64,000 nt of DNA, taken from assembly GCF_035555955.1 (NCBI RefSeq), contig NZ_DATMGA010000009.1, positions 1 through 64,000 of the forward strand. The letters are read 5' to 3'. The notes below the pieces were generated by a model. It did not search any database. It had not been told where the DNA came from and saw only the letters and a program-made list of their open reading frames with translations. Every line of letters starts with the position of its first letter. Within the stretch, counting starts at the first letter, position 1. The DNA comes from Eoetvoesia sp035555955. Lineage in GTDB: Bacteria; Pseudomonadota; Gammaproteobacteria; Burkholderiales; Burkholderiaceae_B. The position numbers and the translations under genes are program-made. This document shows positions 25,439 to 35,159 of this stretch, one piece after another.

Positions 25439-26829
25439 AGGCTATAAGGGACAAGCTTGCGTTGAATCGGAACGTTCGGATCTTCTGCGTTGCTGACGAC
25501 AACCCAATCCAGCGGGAATTTTGACCCCGGCGGCGTCTTCACCCACTGCGCCCCGATCATGGGCGTGGTGGCTGTGTTTGGATATGGACCCTTCTTGAAG
25601 TTCACCCTGCCCAGGGTCGTGATCATGTCGATGTTGGGGATCACATCGCGAATCGCTGCATGGTCCGTGGGATTCTTCGCGGCCTTGAGGGCTGCGACCC
25701 CGACTTCAAACAACGCCAATGTCGCCCCTTGCTGCTCCGCCCATATCTCGTTTTCGGCCTTCTCGTAGCCGTCGGCCAGCTCCTTCGAGGTTCCGCCGGT
25801 CAAGGGTGACTTGTAGGGAAACCCCGGTGCCCAGAACGTTGCCGCCGAGACGTTGTAACCCAGGGGGCCAAGCGCCTCGATCTGGCCGGCAAAACTACCT
25901 GACTTGCTGAACTGCGCGATTTTCAGATCCTGCAGGAAATGCAGCTGCGCGGCTTGCCGCCAGAACGCCTGAATGTCGCTCGGCAACCCAACCTCGTTGA
26001 AGATCTCGCAGCGCTCACGCCTGAACAGGGCAATCTGCGACGAAAAATCCGTGGTGCCGTCTGCGTATGCGCCGGGGTCGATGACCTTGTAGCCGTTTTT
26101 TTCCAGGATCGGCGCGAGATGCCCGCGGAACCCGTTGCCGTCTGCGTCATTGGGGTACATGACCGCGACTTTCTTGTTGGTTTCTACCAAGGGCCACTGC
26201 GCAAGGTAGGCATCCACGAATTGCGCAACGCCAAAACTGAAATCGAACGCCCACTTGAAATGCCCTTGCTTGCCGCCGCGCCCGAAATAGAAGGATTCCA
26301 GTGGGCAGTCGGTGCCGATACTAGGCACGCCTTCCGCCTCGCACGCGTCCGATACCGGGTTGACCGTCTCGGGCGTCGATGTCGTGAGCATCAGGTGAAT
26401 GTGGTCTTTGTGGATGAGTTCCCGGGCGAGCTGGCTGGCCCGCGCCGGGCTTGACTGGCCGTCCCGGTCAAGGATCTTGACCGTGTACGTCTCGCCCCCG
26501 ATGGTGATTCCGTTGGCCAAGGCCTTGCGGATGAGCGACAGCATGTACGGATCGGACTTGTTGAACGCGCCGAGATTGCCTGAACGAGGACTGATGTAGC
26601 CGATCCGGATTTCCTTGGCCGGGTCGGGGGCCGCAAAGGCCCGGTGGCTGCGGCCCAGCATCACTGCCGCACCCGCGGCGGCCGTGGCGCCCGCGATAAG
26701 TGTTCTACGGCGCGACATGGACTCAGGCAGGTTCTTGTCTGGGCTTGACTCCAGGTTCGGAGCCGGGCTATCTGGCGGTTGTTTTATGCTTTTTGCCTGC
26801 TCGCCATTTACTCTTTTACCAACTTTCAT
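25435..26829 (-). CDS. Periplasmic substrate-binding protein of a Liv-type ABC importer, Tat-type leader
   Basis: A 464-residue type I periplasmic-binding protein that captures the solute for the LivGFHM-like importer. The start at 26829 is supported by GGAGG eight bases upstream. Its first 37 residues are polar, then SRRRTLIAG (residues 39-47) and a hydrophobic stretch ending AFA-AP near 67 form a twin-arginine leader; LivJ-type proteins normally use Sec. The mature domain begins KEIRIGYISPRSGNLG, the usual first strand. If instead translation began at the ATG of MSRRRTL, the leader would be of ordinary length. The ligand is unknown. Confidence 0.9.
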   Translation of the reverse strand: MKVGKRVNGEQAKSIKQPPDSPAPNLESSPDKNLPESMSRRRTLIAGATAAAGAAVMLGRSHRAFAAPDPAKEIRIGYISPRSGNLGAFNKSDPYMLSLIRKALANGITIGGETYTVKILDRDGQSSPARASQLARELIHKDHIHLMLTTSTPETVNPVSDACEAEGVPSIGTDCPLESFYFGRGGKQGHFKWAFDFSFGVAQFVDAYLAQWPLVETNKKVAVMYPNDADGNGFRGHLAPILEKNGYKVIDPGAYADGTTDFSSQIALFRRERCEIFNEVGLPSDIQAFWRQAAQLHFLQDLKIAQFSKSGSFAGQIEALGPLGYNVSAATFWAPGFPYKSPLTGGTSKELADGYEKAENEIWAEQQGATLALFEVGVAALKAAKNPTDHAAIRDVIPNIDMITTLGRVNFKKGPYPNTATTPMIGAQWVKTPPGSKFPLDWVVVSNAEDPNVPIQRKLVPYSL

Positions 26830-27116
26830 TGTGAAACCCTCCGTATCGCTGATTACACGGAACCCGTGCACCAGCGTGTCTGGGGCGGGTTACCTAATGC
26901 CTACTGCAAACTCGGTGAGTGCCTGAATTGTAAACCCAATCGACCAAGGTTTACCAAAATTTTCCAGCGTCTTGTAAAACCCACCCAGCCAGGCGTATCG
27001 ACCCATTGCGCATGCAATGGGTCGAGCAATACGGTAGGCCTGCACAACAGTGCGAGCGACAGAGAGTTATTGATTTTTTTATTTTTAATAGTTAAATCAA
27101 CAGCTTATAAAGAAAA
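26830..27116. other. Upstream region of the transporter operon, with a long palindrome
   Basis: No gene is visible in these 287 bases. They separate the end of guaA from the first gene of the transporter operon, both on the minus strand, so they must hold the guaA terminator and the operon promoter. The half near guaA (27065-27116) is strongly A/T rich. A 26-base palindrome lies at 26999-27024. Confidence 0.5.
26999..27024. promoter_or_regulatory. 26-bp palindrome, candidate operator or hairpin
   Basis: CGACCCATTG (26999-27008) and CAATGGGTCG (27015-27024) are perfect inverted copies around the six bases CGCATG. The site lies 170-195 bases upstream of the binding-protein start. No T-run follows on either strand, which speaks for an operator rather than a terminator. 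Confidence 0.5.
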
Positions 27117-28703
27117 TTACTCCCACTCGATTGTCGCAGGCGGTTTGCTCGATACGTCGTAGGTAACGCGGTTGATGCCGCGTACTTCATTGATGATGCG
27201 CGACGAGACCTTCTTGAGCAGCGAGTAAGGCAGCTCTGCCCAATCGGCGGTCATGAAGTCGGAGGTCTGCACGGCGCGCAGGGCCACGACGTAGTCGTAG
27301 GTGCGGCCGTCGCCCATGACGCCCACCGACTTGACCGGCAGGAAGACGGCGAAGGCCTGGGAGGTCAGGTCGTACCAGTTCTTGCCGCTGACGGGGTCTT
27401 CGGTCTTGCGCAGCTCTTCGATGAAGATGGCGTCGGCGCGGCGCAGCAGGTCGGCGTACTCCTTCTTGACTTCGCCCAGAATACGCACGCCCAGGCCAGG
27501 ACCGGGGAAAGGATGGCGGTACACCATGGCGTGCGGCAGGCCCAGGGCGACGCCCAGCTTGCGCACTTCGTCCTTGAACAGTTCGCGCAGCGGCTCGAGC
27601 AGTTTCAGGTTGAGCGTTTCGGGCAGGCCGCCCACATTGTGATGCGACTTGATGGCGACGGCCTTGCCGGTCTTGGCGCCGGCCGATTCGATGACGTCGG
27701 GGTAGATGGTGCCCTGCGCCAGCCAGCGCGCATTGCTGAGTTTGCCGGCTTCGGCCTGGAAGACTTCCACAAATTCGCGGCCGATGATCTTGCGCTTGGC
27801 CTCGGGGTCGGAGACGCCGGCCAGCTTTGCCATGAACTGATCCGTGGCGTCGATGTGGACGATCTTCATACCGAAGTGGTCGCGGAACATGCTCATGACC
27901 TGTTCGCCTTCATTCAGGCGCAGCAGGCCGTGGTCGACGAACACGCAGGTAAGCTGGTCGCCGATGGCTTTGTGGATGAGCGCCGCCGCCACGGAGGAGT
28001 CGACGCCACCGGAAAGGCCCAGGATGACTTCGTCGCTGCCGACCTGGGCGCGGATGCTGGCCACGGCCTCGGCCACGTAGTCGGGCATGTTCCAGTCGCC
28101 TTCGCAGCCGCAGATTTCATGCACGAAGCGCGACAATAGCGCCTGGCCTTGAGCGGTGTGCGTGACTTCGGGGTGGAATTGCACCGCGTAGAAGCCGCGC
28201 TCTTCGTCGGCCATGCCGGCGATGGGGCAGGAATCGGTGGAAGCCATGAGCTTGAAGCCGGGGGGCAACTGGGTAACTTTGTCGCCATGGCTCATCCACA
28301 CCTTGAGCATGCCGTGCCCTTCGGTGGTGGTGAAGTCCTCGATACCGTCGAGCAGGCGGGTATGGCCGCGGGCGCGCACTTCGGCATAGCCGAATTCGCG
28401 ATGGTCGGACCATTCGACCTTGCCGCCCAGTTGCAGCGCCATGGACTGCATGCCGTAGCAGATGCCCAGCACGGGCACGCCGGCCTCGAAAACCCTGGCC
28501 GGCACCTTGAGCGAGTCTTCGCTATAAGCCGAAGCGTGGCTGCCCGACAGAATGATGCCCTTCAGCCCCTGTTGCGCTTCGATGAAGGCCGCGTCGACAT
28601 CGCCCGGATGGATCTCGCAATACACGCCGGCTTCGCGCACGCGGCGCGCAATGAGCTGGGTGACTTGTGAACCGTAATCAAGAATCAGGATACGCTGGTG
28701 CAT
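27117..28703 (-). CDS. guaA: GMP synthase (glutamine-hydrolysing)
   Basis: Converts XMP, ATP and glutamine to GMP, the last step of guanine nucleotide synthesis. The 528-residue product begins MHQRILILDYGSQ. The glutamine amidotransferase domain has nucleophile Cys82 in GICYGMQS and the HPE dyad in FHPEVTHT; the synthetase domain has the PP-loop GLSGGVDSS; the C-terminal dimerisation domain ends with RTYDYVVALRAV and the terminal TIEWE. Upstream in-frame ATGs are ignored because the family begins at this Met. It lies downstream of guaB with a hairpin between. Confidence 0.97.
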   Translation of the reverse strand: MHQRILILDYGSQVTQLIARRVREAGVYCEIHPGDVDAAFIEAQQGLKGIILSGSHASAYSEDSLKVPARVFEAGVPVLGICYGMQSMALQLGGKVEWSDHREFGYAEVRARGHTRLLDGIEDFTTTEGHGMLKVWMSHGDKVTQLPPGFKLMASTDSCPIAGMADEERGFYAVQFHPEVTHTAQGQALLSRFVHEICGCEGDWNMPDYVAEAVASIRAQVGSDEVILGLSGGVDSSVAAALIHKAIGDQLTCVFVDHGLLRLNEGEQVMSMFRDHFGMKIVHIDATDQFMAKLAGVSDPEAKRKIIGREFVEVFQAEAGKLSNARWLAQGTIYPDVIESAGAKTGKAVAIKSHHNVGGLPETLNLKLLEPLRELFKDEVRKLGVALGLPHAMVYRHPFPGPGLGVRILGEVKKEYADLLRRADAIFIEELRKTEDPVSGKNWYDLTSQAFAVFLPVKSVGVMGDGRTYDYVVALRAVQTSDFMTADWAELPYSLLKKVSSRIINEVRGINRVTYDVSSKPPATIEWE

Positions 28704-28780
28704 GGCTGGAAAGTCTGTAGGACAAGGCCGGCTCGCGCTTTGCAGACGCCGATCCGGCCGATGGTTTGACATGAATGAAA

Positions 28781-28806
28781 GAAGCCGGCCATGTGGCGGC
28801 CGGCTT
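28781..28806 (-). terminator. Hairpin between guaB and guaA
   Basis: GAAGCCGGCC (28781-28790) pairs perfectly with GGCCGGCTTC (28798-28806). It begins 12 bases after the guaB stop and on the minus strand is followed by TTTCATTC, a short imperfect U-tract. It may partly terminate guaB transcription ahead of guaA. Confidence 0.5.
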
Positions 28807-28817
28807 CGTGAACGGCA

Positions 28818-30278
28818 TCAATCGGCCCGGTAGTTCGGCGCCTCTTTGGTGATTTGCACGTCGTGCACGTGCGACTCGCGCACGCCCGCCGAAGTGATTT
28901 CAACGAATTCGGCCTTGGTGCGCATTTGCTCGATGGAGGCGCAGCCGCAATAGCCCATGGAAGCCCGGATGCCACCCACCAATTGATAGATGATGGCGAT
29001 GACGCTGCCCTTGTAGGGCACGCGGCCTTCGATGCCCTCGGGCACGAGCTTGTCGGCATTGTTGGCGGGATCCTGGAAATAGCGGTCGGCCGAGCCGTCG
29101 CTCATGGCGCCGACGCTGCCCATGCCGCGATACGACTTGTATGAGCGGCCCTGGAACAGCACGACCTCGCCCGGCGCTTCTTCGGTGCCGGCGAACATGC
29201 CGCCCATCATGCAGGTGAAAGCGCCCGCCGCCAGCGCCTTGGCCACATCGCCCGAATAGCGGATGCCGCCGTCGGCGATGAGCGGCACGCCCGTGCCTTC
29301 CAGCGCCTTGGCCACGTCGGCAATGGCCGTGATTTGCGGCACGCCCACGCCGGCCACGATACGCGTGGTGCAGATGGAGCCGGGGCCGATGCCGACCTTG
29401 ACACAATCGGCGCCGGCCTCGACCAGGGCCTGCGCGGCTTCCGCCGTGGCGATGTTGCCGCCCACCACCTGAACGCGCGGGTAGTTTTTCTTGACCCAGC
29501 GCACGCGCTCGATGACGCCGGCCGAGTGGCCGTGGGCGGTATCGACCACGATGACGTCGACGCCGGCATTGGCCAGCTTTTCGACGCGCTCTTCGGTGCC
29601 GTCGCCCACACCGACCGCCGCGCCCACGCGCAACTGGCCCTGGGCGTCTTTGGCGGCGAAGGGGTGTTCGGTGTTCTTGACGATGTCCTTGACCGTGGCC
29701 AGGCCGCGCAGCTCGAATTTGTCGTTGACGATGAGCACGCGCTCGAGCCGGTGCTGGTGCATGAGGGATTGGGCCTGCTCCAGCGTTGCGCCTTCGGGCA
29801 TGGTGATGAGGCGTTCCTGCGGCGTCATGACGTCACGCAGCGGAACATCGAGGCGGTCTTCGAAGCGCAGGTCGCGGTTGGTGACGATGCCGACCAGCTT
29901 GCCGCCTTCCACCACAGGCAGGCCCGAAATGCCGTGCTGGCGCTGCAGGGCGATGGCATCGCGCACCTTCATGGCCGGGGTAACGGTGACGGGGTCGATG
30001 ACGATGCCGAATTCGTGGCGCTTGACCCGGGCCACTTCGCGGGCCTGCTCGTCGGCACTGAGGTTTTTATGGATGATGCCGATGCCGCCCTCTTGCGCCA
30101 TGGCGATGGCCAAGCGCGATTCGGTCACGGTGTCCATGGCAGCCGAAACCAGCGGGATATTCAGGGAAATGGAACGCGTGAACTGGGTGACCAGGGAAGT
30201 GTCGCGAGGCAGGACCTCGGAATAGGCGGGGACCAACAACACATCGTCGAAGGTGAGCGCTTTTTTGATGAGACGCAT
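28818..30278 (-). CDS. guaB: Inosine-5'-monophosphate dehydrogenase
   Basis: Oxidises IMP to XMP with NAD+, the committed step to GMP. The 486-residue enzyme has the normal order: start of the TIM barrel (LTFDDVLLVPAYS), an inserted pair of CBS domains (about residues 90-205), then the barrel with the active-site loop GPGSICTTR (catalytic Cys) and the flap with YRGMGS. GGAGC lies seven bases before the ATG at 30278, and a TATAAT stands upstream. guaB and guaA follow one another on the minus strand, as in many bacteria. Confidence 0.97.
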   Translation of the reverse strand: MRLIKKALTFDDVLLVPAYSEVLPRDTSLVTQFTRSISLNIPLVSAAMDTVTESRLAIAMAQEGGIGIIHKNLSADEQAREVARVKRHEFGIVIDPVTVTPAMKVRDAIALQRQHGISGLPVVEGGKLVGIVTNRDLRFEDRLDVPLRDVMTPQERLITMPEGATLEQAQSLMHQHRLERVLIVNDKFELRGLATVKDIVKNTEHPFAAKDAQGQLRVGAAVGVGDGTEERVEKLANAGVDVIVVDTAHGHSAGVIERVRWVKKNYPRVQVVGGNIATAEAAQALVEAGADCVKVGIGPGSICTTRIVAGVGVPQITAIADVAKALEGTGVPLIADGGIRYSGDVAKALAAGAFTCMMGGMFAGTEEAPGEVVLFQGRSYKSYRGMGSVGAMSDGSADRYFQDPANNADKLVPEGIEGRVPYKGSVIAIIYQLVGGIRASMGYCGCASIEQMRTKAEFVEITSAGVRESHVHDVQITKEAPNYRAD

Positions 30279-30303
30279 TAGATAGCTCCGTACGCAAAGC
30301 AAG

Positions 30304-30309
30304 ATTATA
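30304..30309 (-). promoter_or_regulatory. -10 element of the guaB promoter
   Basis: On the minus strand TATAAT occurs 26-31 bases upstream of the guaB start, which would give a leader of about 20 bases containing the ribosome binding site. No good -35 hexamer is visible 17 bases further up. A GC hairpin (GGGCGGG with CCCGCCC, about 30318-30343) lies just upstream. Confidence 0.5.
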
Positions 30310-30425
30310 CGCTTATCCGGGCGGGCATCCTAGCGTCCCGCCCTGTGGAACGGCAGGGCATGGGTCCATGAAACCAGCCTGCCGGGGCGCCGCTCCGGGC
30401 AAGGAGCGAACGCCCTTCCCGCCGC

Positions 30426-33400
30426 CTACCCGAGCCAGACCCGCGCGTTGCGGAACATGCGCAGCCAGGGGCTGGCGTCGCCGCCGCTGTCGTGTTCGCC
30501 CCAACGCTTGGGCGACCACGACATCATGACGTTGCGCGTCACGCGCTCGGGATGCGGCATCATCACGGTGAAGCGGCCGTCGGCCGTGGTGACGCCAGTC
30601 AGGCCGTCCGCGCTGCCATTGGGATTGTAGGGGTAGGTTTCCGTGGGATTGCCCCGGTTGTCCACGAAGCTCAGCACCCGCGCCACATGCGACGCCTTGC
30701 CCTGCAGGCCGAAGTTGGCGTAGCCTTCGCCGTGGGCCACGGCAATGGGGATGCGGGCGCCGGCCATGCCTTTGAAGAACAGCGAGGGCGAGTCGGCAAC
30801 CTCGACCATGGACAGGCGCGCCTCGTATTTTTCGGATTGATTGCGGGTAAAGCGCGGCCAGTGCTCGGCGCCCGGAATCATGCTGGACAGGGCCGCCATC
30901 ATCTGGCAGCCATTGCACACGCCCAGCGCAAAGGTGTCGGGGCGCGCAAAATACGCGGAAAACTGATCCGACAATTGCTGGTTGAAGCGTATGGTCCGCG
31001 CCCAGCCTTCGCCGGCGCCCAGTACGTCGCCGTAGCTGAAGCCGCCCACTGCCACCATGCCCTGCACGTCTTCCAGGCGTATACGGCCGGACAGCAGGTC
31101 GGTCATGTGCACGTCCCAGGCCTCGAACCCGGCCTTGTCGAAGGCCCAGGCCATTTCGACCTGGCTGTTGCAGCCCTGTTCGCGCAGTATGGCTATTTTG
31201 GGGCGCTTGCCCGTGGCAATGAAAGGCGCGGCAATATCTTCCTGCGGGTCGAAATAGACAACTGGGGCAAAGCCCGGGTCGTCGGCGTTCTTCCAGACGT
31301 CGAATTCGGCCTGGGCGCAGGCGGGGTTGTCGCGCCTTTCCATGATGCGCCGGCTGACTTCGCTCCAGTGCTGCGCCAGTTCGACGCGCGGCTTCTGGTA
31401 GATGCACTTGCCGTCGCGGTAGAACTGGATTTCGTCCTGCGTGTTCAAACCGCCCAGCACATGCGAATGCGCGGAAAGGCCCGCCGCCCGCAACTGCTGC
31501 AAGACGGTGTCGCGCTGCCCGGCGGGAACCTGGATGACGGCGCCGGCTTCCTCCGCAAACAAGGCCTGCAGCGTGATTTCGTCGCGCTGCACCGACACCT
31601 GTTCGGGGCGGATCTTGTAGTCGCCCCAATCCGACACATTGGGATCGATGGTCAGCATGTCCAGGTTGACCGACACGCCGACGCGGCCGGCGAAGGCCAT
31701 TTCGCACACCGTGGCCAGCAGACCGCCGTCGGAACGGTCGTGATAAGCCAGCAAATGCCCATTCTTGTTCAGTTGGCGAATCACAGTAAAGAAGGCGGCC
31801 AGCGCTTCGGCATCGTCGATGTCGGGCGCGGACTGCCCCACCTGATTGAACGCCTGGGCCAGGATGGAGCCGCCCAGCCGCTTCTTCCCCAGGCCCAGGT
31901 CGACCAGGATCAGCACCGTGGCGCCCGCATCGGTGCACAGTTGCGGGGTGAGGGTCTGGCGCACGTCGGCCACGGGCGCAAAGGCCGTGACGATCAGCGA
32001 AACCGGCGACACCACCTCGCGCTTGCCGTCGGCCGCATCCCAGGCCGTGCGCATCGACAGGGAATCCTTGCCCACGGGAATCGACAGGCCAAGCCGCTGG
32101 CACCAGTCGCTGACGGCGGCGACCGTGTCGTACAGGGCCGCATCCTGGCCCGGCACGCCGCAGGCCGCCATCCAGTTGGCCGACAGCTTGACGTCTTTCA
32201 GCGACTGCACGTCGCTGGCAACTAGGTTGGTCAGCGCCTCGGCCACGGCCATGCGCCCGGAGGCGGCCGCATCCAGCATGGCGATGGGGGTGCGTTCGCC
32301 CATGGCCATGGCTTCGCCGCGCACGCCTTCGAAATCCGCCAGGGTGACGGCGCAATCGGCCACCGGCACCTGCCACGGACCCACCATTTGATCGCGGCTG
32401 CTCAGGCCGCCCACCGAACGGTCGCCGATGGTAATGAGGAAATTCTTGTTGGCCACCGTGGGGTGGCGCAGCACCCGCTCGACAGCCTCTTCCAGCGGAA
32501 TGACCGTAAGATCCAGGGCCTGCGAAACCCCCTCCAGGCGCTGCACGTCGCGCGTCATGCGCGGCGGCTTGCCCAGGATGACGTCGATGGGCACATCGAC
32601 CGGGCGAATGTCTTCGTCCGGCCCCGCCGCCGGCGCCTCGGCCACGCCCGGCAAACCTTCGCCGTTCGTGACGCGCAACTGGCGCTCTTCGGTGGCCACG
32701 CCCACCACCGCATACGGGCAGCGTTCGCGGCGCGCAATGATGTCGAAGCGCGGCAGGTCTTGCGGCGACACGGCCAGGACATAGCGCTCTTGCGCTTCGT
32801 TGCTCCAGATTTCAGCGGCAGAGAGGCCGGACTCTTCAAGATGCACCTGCTTCAGGTCGAAGACGGCGCCGCGGCCCGCGTCGTTCACGAGCTCGGGAAA
32901 CGCATTGGACAAGCCCCCCGCCCCCACGTCGTGGATGGCGATGATGGGGTTTTGCTCGCCCTGCTGCCAGCATCGGTCGATGACCTCTTGCGCGCGGCGC
33001 TCGATCTCGGGGTTGCCGCGCTGCACCGAATCGAAGTCCAGCTCGACGCTGTTGGCGCCCACGCTCATGCTGGACGCCGCGCCGCCGCCCATGCCGATGC
33101 GCATGCCCGGGCCGCCCAACTGGATGAGCAGCGCCCCCGGAGGAATGGGGTCTTTGTGCGTGAGCCGGGCGTCGATGCTGCCCAGGCCGCCGGCAATCAT
33201 GATGGGCTTGTGATAGCCCCAGCGCCGATCCCCGGCCGTTTGCTCGAAAGTACGGAAATAGCCCAGCAGGTTCGGGCGGCCGAATTCGTTGTTGAACGCC
33301 GCGCCGCCGATAGGGCCTTCGATCATGATGTCCAGCGGACTAGCGATGCGCTCGGGGATGCCGTGGGAGTCGTCTTCCCAGGGCTCGGGCGCGTCGTCGA

Positions 33401-34478
33401 AACGCAGATTGGACACGGTAAAGCCCGTAAGCCCGGCCTTGGGCTTGGAGCCCCTGCCGGTTGCGCCCTCGTCGCGGATCTCGCCGCCGGCACCCGTGGC
33501 CGCGCCGGGAAACGGCGCAATGGCGGTGGGATGGTTATGGGTTTCCACCTTCATCAGGGTATGCACCTGGGCCTGGTGGTGGCCATAGGCCGTGGCGCCC
33601 GCGGCGGCTTCCGCCCGCGGCTGGCCCGCGTAGAACAAGGTGGCTGCGCCGCCCTGCATAATGGCGGCGTTGTCCGAATACGCCACCACCGTGCCCTCGG
33701 GCTGGGCGGCGTGGGTGGCACGTATCATGCCGAACAAGGTGTTGGGCTGCGCCGCGCCGTCGATGACCCACTGGGCGTTGAAGATTTTATGGCGGCAATG
33801 CTCGCTGTTGGCCTGCGCGAACATCATCAACTCGACGTCGGAGGGGTTGCGCTGAAGCTGTGCAAAGGCCTGGCACAGGTACTCCACTTCGTCGTCCGAC
33901 AGGGCCAGGCCCAGCGCGCGATTGGCTTCCAGCAAGGCATCCTGGCCGCGCCCGAGGATATCGACGGTTTGTATGGGCTTGCCCGGCAGCGAGGCGAACA
34001 ACGGCGCGCCGTCGAAGGCGGCGTCCACCACCGTTTCAGTCATACGGTCGTGCAGGCAGGCGGCGATTTGCGCAAGCTGCTCGGGCTTGATGGTGTGCGC
34101 GCCCAGCAGGCCGCGCGCCGGCTTGACCGCGTAGCGGATGCCGCGCTCGATGCGGCGCACCCCCGGCAAGCCGCAATTATGCGCGATATCGGTGGCCTTG
34201 CTGGCCCAGGGCGAAACCGTGCCGAAACGCGGCACCACCCGCAGCACCAGCGTATTCTTGTCTTCGGCCGGCGCGCCCAGCCCCTCGCCGTAGGTCAGCA
34301 AGGCCAGCAGGCGTTTTTTCTCGTCGGCGCCCAGCTCGGATTCCAGCCACACATAATGCTCGTACCGGCCCTGGATGTCGCCCACCGGCAACCCCAATTG
34401 GGCAAATCGCTTCAGCAGGCGCTCGCGGCGAAATGTGGACAAAACACAAGAACCAAGGAAATGCTGAATGGAAGTCAC
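30426..34478 (-). CDS. purL: Phosphoribosylformylglycinamidine synthase (large, single chain)
   Basis: Converts FGAR, glutamine and ATP to FGAM in purine synthesis. At 1350 residues it is the large proteobacterial form: an N-terminal PurS-like domain, a linker, two AIRS-type ATP domains (GPGMRIGMGGGAASSM in the first half) and a C-terminal glutamine amidotransferase (nucleophile Cys in GVCNGCQM, His in the MMPHPERV triad). The protein starts MTSIQHFLGSCVL at 34478. greB lies just upstream on the same strand with 69 bases between. Confidence 0.97.
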   Translation of the reverse strand: MTSIQHFLGSCVLSTFRRERLLKRFAQLGLPVGDIQGRYEHYVWLESELGADEKKRLLALLTYGEGLGAPAEDKNTLVLRVVPRFGTVSPWASKATDIAHNCGLPGVRRIERGIRYAVKPARGLLGAHTIKPEQLAQIAACLHDRMTETVVDAAFDGAPLFASLPGKPIQTVDILGRGQDALLEANRALGLALSDDEVEYLCQAFAQLQRNPSDVELMMFAQANSEHCRHKIFNAQWVIDGAAQPNTLFGMIRATHAAQPEGTVVAYSDNAAIMQGGAATLFYAGQPRAEAAAGATAYGHHQAQVHTLMKVETHNHPTAIAPFPGAATGAGGEIRDEGATGRGSKPKAGLTGFTVSNLRFDDAPEPWEDDSHGIPERIASPLDIMIEGPIGGAAFNNEFGRPNLLGYFRTFEQTAGDRRWGYHKPIMIAGGLGSIDARLTHKDPIPPGALLIQLGGPGMRIGMGGGAASSMSVGANSVELDFDSVQRGNPEIERRAQEVIDRCWQQGEQNPIIAIHDVGAGGLSNAFPELVNDAGRGAVFDLKQVHLEESGLSAAEIWSNEAQERYVLAVSPQDLPRFDIIARRERCPYAVVGVATEERQLRVTNGEGLPGVAEAPAAGPDEDIRPVDVPIDVILGKPPRMTRDVQRLEGVSQALDLTVIPLEEAVERVLRHPTVANKNFLITIGDRSVGGLSSRDQMVGPWQVPVADCAVTLADFEGVRGEAMAMGERTPIAMLDAAASGRMAVAEALTNLVASDVQSLKDVKLSANWMAACGVPGQDAALYDTVAAVSDWCQRLGLSIPVGKDSLSMRTAWDAADGKREVVSPVSLIVTAFAPVADVRQTLTPQLCTDAGATVLILVDLGLGKKRLGGSILAQAFNQVGQSAPDIDDAEALAAFFTVIRQLNKNGHLLAYHDRSDGGLLATVCEMAFAGRVGVSVNLDMLTIDPNVSDWGDYKIRPEQVSVQRDEITLQALFAEEAGAVIQVPAGQRDTVLQQLRAAGLSAHSHVLGGLNTQDEIQFYRDGKCIYQKPRVELAQHWSEVSRRIMERRDNPACAQAEFDVWKNADDPGFAPVVYFDPQEDIAAPFIATGKRPKIAILREQGCNSQVEMAWAFDKAGFEAWDVHMTDLLSGRIRLEDVQGMVAVGGFSYGDVLGAGEGWARTIRFNQQLSDQFSAYFARPDTFALGVCNGCQMMAALSSMIPGAEHWPRFTRNQSEKYEARLSMVEVADSPSLFFKGMAGARIPIAVAHGEGYANFGLQGKASHVARVLSFVDNRGNPTETYPYNPNGSADGLTGVTTADGRFTVMMPHPERVTRNVMMSWSPKRWGEHDSGGDASPWLRMFRNARVWLG

Positions 34479-34547
34479 GGTCGGGCGCAGATGAGAGAGG
34501 GAATGAAGACTGCCATTTTAACGGGTTAACCCGGGGTGCGCTTGGCG

Positions 34548-35120
34548 TCAGTCGCCCTGTTCGTCCGCCTCGGGATAGCTGATTTCCAGGATGTCCAGCT
34601 CGTCGGCGCCCGCCGGCGTGCGCAGCGTGACCGTATCGCCCTCGCGCGCCTTGGTCAGCGCCCGCGCCACCGGCGATATCCAGCTGATCTTGCCCTGCAG
34701 GGGCTCGGCTTCGTCCACGCCCACGATGGTGACGCGGAACTCCTCGCCGGCCTTGTCCGAATACAGCACCGTGGCCCCGAAGAACACCTGGTCCTTATTG
34801 GGCTGGGTGGCCGGATCGACCACTTCGGCGATTTCCAGCCGCTTGGTCAGGAAGCGCATGCGCCGGTCGATTTCGCGCAGACGCTTCTTGCCGTACAGGT
34901 AGTCGCCGTTTTCAGAGCGGTCGCCGTTGGAGGCCGCCCACGACACGATCTGCACCACCTCGGGGCGCTCTTCGTTCATAAGGCGGGCCAGTTCGGCCCG
35001 CAGCTTTTTATAGCCGCCCGTCGTCATGTAGTTCTTGGTGCCGGCCGGCAGGCGCACGGTTTCCGGGCCGAGATCGTCATCGCCCTCGTCGTCGGATTCT
35101 TTGACAAACGCTTTGTTCAT
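34548..35120 (-). CDS. greB: Transcription elongation factor GreB
   Basis: Rescues backtracked RNA polymerase by stimulating transcript cleavage through its secondary channel. The 190-residue protein has the N-terminal coiled-coil with two acidic tip residues in NGDRSENGDYLYGK, and the C-terminal FKBP-like domain ending in the usual ALTKAREGD block. The sequence and spacing of the coiled-coil identify GreB rather than GreA. The N-terminus has a 30-residue acidic tail (ESDDEGDDD) not found in enterobacterial GreB. The ATG at 35120 is preferred to the upstream one at 35135. Confidence 0.94.
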   Translation of the reverse strand: MNKAFVKESDDEGDDDLGPETVRLPAGTKNYMTTGGYKKLRAELARLMNEERPEVVQIVSWAASNGDRSENGDYLYGKKRLREIDRRMRFLTKRLEIAEVVDPATQPNKDQVFFGATVLYSDKAGEEFRVTIVGVDEAEPLQGKISWISPVARALTKAREGDTVTLRTPAGADELDILEISYPEADEQGD

Positions 35121-35159
35121 AACACCAACCGCCACCCATGGAATTCAAATACACAAGAT

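Noticed and set aside
26872..27116. tRNA or small RNA gene in the guaA-transporter gap
   Set aside because: No cloverleaf or tRNA 3' end found; only a palindrome and A/T-rich DNA.
30313..32376. 687-codon minus-strand open frame
   Set aside because: Out-of-frame shadow of the C-terminal half of purL; no homology-like motifs.
32388..34529. 713-codon plus-strand open frame
   Set aside because: Antisense to purL; Arg/His/Gly-rich shadow composition.
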